Shown: one piece after another, positions 5,906 to 10,519 of the stretch | Numbering within the stretch: position 1 is the first letter of the stretch | Layout of the letters: every line of letters starts with the position of its first letter | Assembly (NCBI GenBank): GCA_012799425.1 | Contig: JAAZLF010000621.1 | Span: 1-10,519, forward strand | DNA length: 10,519 nt | Direction: 5' to 3' | From: Actinomycetales bacterium | GTDB taxonomy: Bacteria; Actinomycetota; Actinomycetes; Actinomycetales; Dermabacteraceae | Position numbers and translations under genes: made by a program | Notes under the pieces: generated by a model | Database searches by the model: none | What the model was told of the DNA's origin: nothing | The model's input: only the letters and a program-made list of their open reading frames with translations

Positions 5906-5930
5906 AAAAACAGGCGGCCATGTGTAGCGT
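5901..5930 (+). promoter_or_regulatory. Probable leaderless promoter of the namZ-ABC transporter operon
   Basis: GTTACA (5901-5906), an 18-bp spacer, then TAGCGT (5925-5930), which ends 6 nt before the ATG at 5937. There is no ribosome binding site before that ATG, so the mRNA probably begins at or next to the start codon. The spacing and -10 sequence closely resemble those before the malic enzyme gene. Confidence 0.55.
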
Positions 5931-5936
5931 GCTTCC

Positions 5937-7088
5937 ATGTCGTCCGCATCACACCCGAAGTCCGCCCTGGATCGCGTGCTCCGCGACCCCTCCATGCTGA
6001 AGCCCGGCCGGATCGGCCTGCTGACCCACTCCGCCGCGGTGACGGCAGAGCTCTCCCGTGGAGTGGATGCGTTGCTGTCGGCAGGGGTCGAGGTGCACTG
6101 CCTGATCTCGCCGGAGCACGGCTACTGGGGCACGGGTCAGGCCGGGGACGGGCATGGCGACGGTCACGACCACGTCACCGGACTGCCGGTGCTCGACGCG
6201 TACGGCAAGGATGCCGACGGGCTCGAGTCGCTGCTGGGCGGGCAGGAGATCGACCAGGTCATCATCGATCTCCAGGACATCGGCTGCCGCTTCTACACCT
6301 ACATGTGGTCGATGACGGACATGATGACGGCGTGCGCCCGGCTCGGCCTCCCGGTGACGGTGCTGGATCGTCCCAGCCCTCTCTCGAGCACGGCGCTCGG
6401 GCCGGGACTGGATCCTGGATGCGCGAGCTTCGTGGGGCGCTACGGCATCCCCCTGCGACACGGTGCCCGGCTGGGGGAGATCGCCCGCACGATCGCCGAA
6501 CGGCACCTCGAGGGCATGCTCGAGCTCCACGTCATCGACGCGCCCGGCGCCGACGGCACGGCGCCCTGGGTCGCACCTTCCCCGAACATGCCCGCCCTCA
6601 CCACAGTGGCGCTGTACCCGGGAACTGGCCTGCTGGAGGGGACCACCCTGTGCGAAGGACGCGGCACCACGCGGCCCTTCGAGCTCTTCGGGGCCCCCTG
6701 GTGCGGGCCCGAGGTGGCCGGAGCGCTGAGGGAGCTCGACCTGACGGGCGTGAAGGTCCGGGAGGCCCGCTTCCGTCCCACCCACGGGACCTTCTCCGGC
6801 CGCACCCTCCACGGTGCGCAGATCCATCTCGAGGCTCCTGCCGGGGGTGCGGCAGGCGCGCCGGCGCTCCCCGAGGGCTTCGATCCTCTCCGCATAGGTC
6901 ACGCGATCATCGCGACCGTCGCGTCCCTGCATCCTGCGCAGCCGTTGTGGCGGGACCCGGCACCGGGGCGACCCCACTTCATCGACCTGTTGTGGGGGTC
7001 CCCGGCGCTGCGCGAGGGCATCGAGGCGGGTGCCGGGTACGAAGAGATCCTCGCCGCCTCGCCCGCCCCGATCGAGATGCGGCGATGA
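5937..7088 (+). CDS. namZ: Exo-beta-N-acetylmuramidase NamZ family protein (DUF1343, GH171)
   Basis: 383 residues, near the usual family length. Family motifs in order: G-L-L-T-H-S (27-32), I-S-P-E60-H61-G-Y-W-G-T (57-66) with the Glu-His pair thought to be catalytic, T-G-L-P-V-L-D-A-Y-G (81-90), D-L-Q-D-I-G-C-R-F-Y-T-Y (111-122), L-D-R-P-S-P (143-148), P-S-P-N-M-P (214-219), Y-P-G-T-G-L-L-E-G-T (227-236), G-R-G-T-T-R-P-F-E-L-F-G (241-252), and L-L-W-G-S near the C-terminus. NamZ enzymes release N-acetylmuramic acid from the non-reducing end of peptidoglycan fragments; the B. subtilis enzyme (YbbC) is secreted. Here the N-terminus has no signal peptide, so a cytosolic role on imported muro-saccharides is inferred. 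A short His/Gly/Asp-rich insert (70-79) follows the catalytic motif. First gene of an operon with a family 5 ABC importer 85 bp downstream. Function within the family is firm; the exact substrate is not. Confidence 0.85.
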   Translation: MSSASHPKSALDRVLRDPSMLKPGRIGLLTHSAAVTAELSRGVDALLSAGVEVHCLISPEHGYWGTGQAGDGHGDGHDHVTGLPVLDAYGKDADGLESLLGGQEIDQVIIDLQDIGCRFYTYMWSMTDMMTACARLGLPVTVLDRPSPLSSTALGPGLDPGCASFVGRYGIPLRHGARLGEIARTIAERHLEGMLELHVIDAPGADGTAPWVAPSPNMPALTTVALYPGTGLLEGTTLCEGRGTTRPFELFGAPWCGPEVAGALRELDLTGVKVREARFRPTHGTFSGRTLHGAQIHLEAPAGGAAGAPALPEGFDPLRIGHAIIATVASLHPAQPLWRDPAPGRPHFIDLLWGSPALREGIEAGAGYEEILAASPAPIEMRR

Positions 7089-7173
7089 CCACGAGCCGGG
7101 TCATGCGCGGCCGTCCGAGACCGCTCGCTGCGGAGGGGCTGACATCCCCCGCTGATCAGTAAGGAGCATGACG

Positions 7174-8829
7174 ATGAGACCAGAGGTCACACGCCGGGCG
7201 ATGATGCTCGGCAGCGCCGGCGCCGCAGGGGCGACGGCTCTCGCCGCCTGCTCGGCGGTGGACACGGGTGACGACGAGCGCCCGGTGCGGATCAAGGCCG
7301 CTGACACCACCTTGTTCCAGCCCAATTTCAATCCCTACTCCGGGCAGGCTCTCCAGGGAGCCAGCGGCCTGATCTACGAGCCTCTCCAGGTGATCACGGC
7401 GATGGACCTGGAGAACCCCGAGCCCTGGCTGGCGACGGAGATCAGCTGGGACGACGCGGGCACGGTCCTGACCGTGACCGTGCGGGACGGTGTGACCTGG
7501 ACGGACGGGGAGGCATGCGATGCCGAGGACGTGGCCTTCACCTACCTGATGCTGCGGGACGTCCCGGCCACGAACATGGACGCCCTCGACGTGAGCGATG
7601 CAGTGGTGGTGGACCCCCTGACCGTGGAGATCACCTTCGGCTCCACGAGCTTCGCCCACGAGCCGACGATCGTCGGCCTGCCGATCGTGCCCGAGCACAT
7701 CTTCTCGACCTTCGAGGATCCCTCCGCCGAGCAGATCGAGCAGCCCGTGGGGACCGGGCCCTACCGGCTGGATCGGTTCTCCGACCAGCTCTACACCTTC
7801 GTGCGCAACGATGCGCACTGGATGGCCGAGGAGTTCGAGCCCCGCAATCTGTCCTGGCCCTCCTACACGAGCCAGACGATGGCCACCGCGATGCAGGCAG
7901 GGGACATCGACTGGGCCGGCGACTTCATCGCGAACATCGACGAGATCTTCGTCGAGCACGACCCCGAGCACCGGGGCCACTGGTATCCCGGCAACGGGAT
8001 CTTCAACCTCACCCTCAATCTCGAGAAGGAGCTGTGGCAGGATCCCGAGCTGCGCCGCGGCCTCAGCCTCGCGATCGATCGCCACGAGCTCGCGGACATC
8101 GCGATGCTCGGCTACGTCGGCGTCCCGCATCCGACGATCCTGCCGCGGCCCACCTTCGAGGAGTTCATCTCCGAGGACCTGCGCGACCAGGAGTTCGAGT
8201 TCGACCGTGACGAGGCCGAGCGCGTGCTCGACGCCGCGGGCTACGAGCGCGGACCGGACGGTGTGCGCACTGCCCCCGACGGCACCCCGCTGGTGTTCTC
8301 GCTGCAGATCCCCTCCGACTACAACGACTGGGTGATCGCCACGCAGGTGCTCGACGAGCAGCTGCGCAGGATCGGCGTGCACTTCACGCCCCAGGGCGTC
8401 TCCTTCGAGGCCTGGACGGAGAGCCGCGACATGGGCAACTTCGATGTGACGCTCTCGATCGTCGCCGCAGGCAAAGGGCCCTGGTTCATGTATCGCTCGA
8501 TGCTCTCCTCGCAGCACGCGCCGGACGATGACGGCCGCGTCTTCGCGAACTTCCAGCGCTGGTACGACGACGAGACCGATGAGCTGCTCACCGCCTACGC
8601 GGAGACCGAGGACGAGATCGAGCGGGCGCAGGCCATCGACGGTCTCCAGCGCATCGTCGTGGAACAGCTGCCGGCGATCCCCATCATCACCGCGCCGAAC
8701 TGGTTCAACTACAACACCGAGCACTGGACCGGGTTCCCCACGGAGGAGGACCCCTACGCGCTGGGGTCGCCCGTCAACGCCGCCGACCGGCTGATCATCC
8801 TGCGTCGGCTCACCCGGAACCAGGACTGA
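7174..8829 (+). CDS. ABC transporter family 5 solute-binding lipoprotein
   Basis: 551 residues from ATG 7174, preferred over ATG 7168 because AAGGAG (7161-7166) is 7 nt from the former and only 1 nt from the latter. The signal is T-R-R-A-M-M-L-G (6-13), a twin-arginine type, then a short hydrophobic stretch and L-A-A-C with lipidated Cys26, so the protein is anchored on the outer face of the membrane. The SBP_bac_5 fold shows in F-N-P-Y-S (52-56), L-I-Y-E-P-L (66-71), V-R-D-G-V-T-W-T-D-G-E (103-113), A-E-D-V-A-F-T (117-123), G-T-G-P-Y-R-L (193-199) and R-G-L-S-L-A-I-D-R (295-303). Family 5 proteins bind oligopeptides, nickel or oligosaccharides. The NPYS...LIYEPL opening resembles the oligosaccharide-binding members more than classic OppA. 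With namZ just upstream, muro-saccharides or muropeptides are the leading guess. Same operon as the two permeases. Confidence 0.88.
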   Translation: MRPEVTRRAMMLGSAGAAGATALAACSAVDTGDDERPVRIKAADTTLFQPNFNPYSGQALQGASGLIYEPLQVITAMDLENPEPWLATEISWDDAGTVLTVTVRDGVTWTDGEACDAEDVAFTYLMLRDVPATNMDALDVSDAVVVDPLTVEITFGSTSFAHEPTIVGLPIVPEHIFSTFEDPSAEQIEQPVGTGPYRLDRFSDQLYTFVRNDAHWMAEEFEPRNLSWPSYTSQTMATAMQAGDIDWAGDFIANIDEIFVEHDPEHRGHWYPGNGIFNLTLNLEKELWQDPELRRGLSLAIDRHELADIAMLGYVGVPHPTILPRPTFEEFISEDLRDQEFEFDRDEAERVLDAAGYERGPDGVRTAPDGTPLVFSLQIPSDYNDWVIATQVLDEQLRRIGVHFTPQGVSFEAWTESRDMGNFDVTLSIVAAGKGPWFMYRSMLSSQHAPDDDGRVFANFQRWYDDETDELLTAYAETEDEIERAQAIDGLQRIVVEQLPAIPIITAPNWFNYNTEHWTGFPTEEDPYALGSPVNAADRLIILRRLTRNQD

Positions 8830-8841
8830 CGGAGGCCGCTC

Positions 8842-9819
8842 ATGAGATTCCTGCTGCGCAAGATCGGCCTGTACGCGTTCATCGCGTGGGCCGCACTGAC
8901 CCTGAACTTCCTCATCCCCCGCCTGATGCCGGGCGACCCGGTGAGCATCCTCATCGCAGGTTCGGAAGGACAGATCGATGCCGAGGCGCGCGATGCGATC
9001 GCCGCGCAGTTCGGCATCTCCGACGATCCCCTCCCGGTCCAGTACATGAACTACCTCGGCGACCTGTTCCGCCTGGACCTCGGGGTCTCCCTCAGCCAGT
9101 ACCCGGTGCCGGTGATGGACATCATCGGCCAGTCGCTGCCGTGGACGCTCGGCCTTGTCGGGGTCTCCACGGTCATCGGCTTCCTGCTCGGCACCGGCCT
9201 CGGGGTGCTGCTCGCCTGGCGCCGCGGCACCTGGTCGGATCATGTCCTGCCCGCACTGACGTTCCTCAACGCGATCCCGTACTTCTGGATGGCGCTGATC
9301 CTGGTGATGCTGCTGTCGGTGACCGTGACCATCTTCCCCGCCGGAGGAGGGTACGACCGCGCGATCTTCCCCGATCTGACGGCCCAGTTCGCCGGCTCCG
9401 TGCTCTACCACGCCGTGCTGCCGGCCCTGACGATCGTGATCGGCTCGTTCGCCGGATGGGTGCTGCAGATGCGCAACATGACCGTCACCGTAATGGGCGA
9501 GGACTACGTCTCCCTGGCCGAGGCGAAGGGGCTGCCCCCACGAAGGGTGCTGTTCAGCTACGCCGCCCGCAACGCGATCCTGCCCAGCGTCACCGGCTTC
9601 GCGCTGGCCCTGGGAGCGGTGGTCGGCGGCTCCATGCTCACCGAGGTCATCTTCAACTACCCCGGGCTCGGCTACGCGCTGTTCCAGGCGGTGGGCGCGC
9701 AGGACTTCCCCCTCATGCAGGGGCTGTTCCTGATCATCTCGCTGGCGGTGATCGCGGCGAACCTCATCGCGGACATCGCCTACGTGTTCCTCGATCCCCG
9801 GACCAGGCAGGGGGCCTGA
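8842..9819 (+). CDS. ABC transporter permease, DppB/OppB type
   Basis: 325 residues, the usual length. ATG 8842 has GGAGG (8831-8835) 6 nt upstream, and only 12 bp separate it from the solute-binding protein stop. Membrane segments are visible at about 9-29, 100-126, 136-160, 190-212, 248-270 and 290-315. The L-x-x-x-x-P-G-D-P pattern after the first segment (L28-M-P-G-D-P33) is typical of this family, and the cytoplasmic EAA loop for ATPase contact is E227-A-K-G-L-P-P-R-R-V-L-F-x-x-A-x-R-N-A-I-L-P248. It forms the import channel with the next gene. The substrate is set by the binding protein. No ATPase gene is in the window. Confidence 0.93.
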   Translation: MRFLLRKIGLYAFIAWAALTLNFLIPRLMPGDPVSILIAGSEGQIDAEARDAIAAQFGISDDPLPVQYMNYLGDLFRLDLGVSLSQYPVPVMDIIGQSLPWTLGLVGVSTVIGFLLGTGLGVLLAWRRGTWSDHVLPALTFLNAIPYFWMALILVMLLSVTVTIFPAGGGYDRAIFPDLTAQFAGSVLYHAVLPALTIVIGSFAGWVLQMRNMTVTVMGEDYVSLAEAKGLPPRRVLFSYAARNAILPSVTGFALALGAVVGGSMLTEVIFNYPGLGYALFQAVGAQDFPLMQGLFLIISLAVIAANLIADIAYVFLDPRTRQGA

Positions 9820-9822
9820 ACC

Positions 9823-10519
9823 ATGAGCATCACCTCCTTCATCCCGCGCAGCGGCAAGGTCCGCGCGGGCCTGATCATCGTCGCGGTGTTCGTCGTGATC
9901 GCGCTGGTGGGCCCTTTGGTCGCGCAGCACGATCCGCGCTCGACCTCCTTCGACATGCTGCAGCCGCCCTCTGGCACGTACTGGTTGGGCACCACGCAGT
10001 CCGGGCAGGACGTCTTCGCCCAGTTCGTGCACGGAGCACGGGTATCGCTCCTGGTGGGCCTGCTCGCAGGGGTCATCTCCCAGGTGTTCTCGGTCGCCGT
10101 CGGCCTGCTCGGCGGCTATCTGCGCGGCGTCGCCGACGATCTGCTGTACATCCTCACCGCAGTGTTCCTGGTGATCCCGGGCATGCCGCTGCTGATCGTG
10201 CTGACCGGGTACCTGCCCTCACGGGGCATGTTCTCGATCGCCGTGGTCATCGCGATCACCTCATGGGCCGGCGCCGCACGGGTGATCCGCGCCCAGACCC
10301 TCTCCCTGCGCAACCGTGACTTCGTCGAGGCCGCCAGGGCCACGGGCGAGAGCCGGGCACGGATCATGTTCTACGAGGTGCTGCCGAACATGCTCCCGCT
10401 GGTCGCCTCCGGCTTCCTGTTCTCGGTGATCGGCGGGATCCTCGCCGAGGCCGGGCTCGCGTTCCTCGGGCTGGGCTCGCTGACCACCACGAGCTGGGGC
10501 TCGATGCTCTACTTCGCCC
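9823..10519 (+). CDS. ABC transporter permease, DppC/OppC type (3' end outside window)
   Basis: 232 residues are visible and the frame is still open at the edge; family members are about 280-300 residues, so most of the protein is here. ATG 9823 lies 3 bp after the DppB-type stop, with a G-rich stretch (9809-9814) as a possible ribosome site. An N-terminal membrane segment (15-34) is followed by the family motif W-L-G-T-T-x-x-G-Q-D-V-F (54-65) and G-A-R-V-S-L-L-V-G (71-79). Further membrane segments lie at about 76-98, 106-128, 136-150 and 193-216, and the EAA loop is E169-A-A-R-A-T-G-E-S-x-x-R-I-x-F-x-E-V-L-P-N. It pairs with the upstream permease. The ATPase genes (DppD/DppF type) probably follow outside the window, but this is not seen. 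Confidence 0.93.
   Translation, partial: MSITSFIPRSGKVRAGLIIVAVFVVIALVGPLVAQHDPRSTSFDMLQPPSGTYWLGTTQSGQDVFAQFVHGARVSLLVGLLAGVISQVFSVAVGLLGGYLRGVADDLLYILTAVFLVIPGMPLLIVLTGYLPSRGMFSIAVVIAITSWAGAARVIRAQTLSLRNRDFVEAARATGESRARIMFYEVLPNMLPLVASGFLFSVIGGILAEAGLAFLGLGSLTTTSWGSMLYFA

Noticed and set aside
7103..7162. A 19-codon ORF ending just before the solute-binding protein gene, as a leader peptide
   Set aside because: No ribosome binding site, and nothing suggesting attenuation; it is the tail of a shadow frame of namZ.
7156..10032. A 958-codon open frame on the minus strand, antisense to the solute-binding protein and permease genes
   Set aside because: It mirrors strongly supported family 5 ABC genes. 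Its translation is low-complexity and rich in His, Arg, Asp and Gly, as expected for the reverse of GC-biased codons, and it has no recognisable domain.

Overview
This is GC-rich DNA (roughly 70% by eye) with actinobacterial traits: strong C/G bias at third codon positions, GTG starts, WXG100-type protein features, a Tat signal on a lipoprotein, and promoters whose -10 box lies only a few bases before the ATG, as for leaderless mRNAs. It looks like a chromosomal segment of a Micrococcales-type actinobacterium (Brachybacterium and relatives would fit), but no rRNA or other marker is present to fix the genus. There are no tRNAs, IS elements, phage genes or CRISPR arrays.

Layout. (1) 1-1223 (+): C-terminal part of the ATP-dependent RNA helicase HrpA, entering from outside the window. 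(2) 1224-1567: a 344-bp gap rich in inverted repeats, including a long-range 14-position stem (1337-1350 with 1460-1473) that competes with a strong hairpin at 1454-1486. This is a candidate structured 5' leader or riboswitch-like element of no class I recognise. (3) 1568-2176 (+): a small Tat-exported, lysozyme/transglycosylase-like protein. (4) 2199-4084 (-): a tight three-gene operon read leftwards: a WXG100-like/calpain fusion cysteine protease, a 99-aa protein of unknown function, and a lipoprotein. The protease gene carries a run of eight G at its 5' end, and the most family-like start (ATG at 4119, reading MTFWG...) is out of frame with the rest by exactly this run. (5) 4255-5712 (+): malic enzyme with an N-terminal ACT domain, from a leaderless-type promoter. 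(6) 5708-5884: two near-perfect 55-bp tandem repeats plus a decayed third copy. (7) 5937 to the end (+): a NamZ-family (DUF1343/GH171) exo-beta-N-acetylmuramidase with no signal peptide, then a family 5 solute-binding lipoprotein and two DppB/DppC-type permeases, the second cut by the window edge. A GTAAC-GGG-GTTAC inverted repeat overlaps the -35 box of this operon.

How they may work together. The rightmost operon reads as a cell-wall salvage system: an ABC importer of the oligopeptide/oligosaccharide type takes up an unknown ligand, and a cytoplasmic NamZ would remove terminal N-acetylmuramic acid from muro-saccharides. The substrate is inference from gene linkage. The ATPase subunits and MurNAc catabolic enzymes would lie outside the window, if present. 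The left half adds an exported wall hydrolase candidate and a possible type VII (ESX)-linked protease, so much of the window concerns the cell envelope. The two most unusual points are the G8 frameshift in the WXG-calpain gene and the structured leader before the exported hydrolase.
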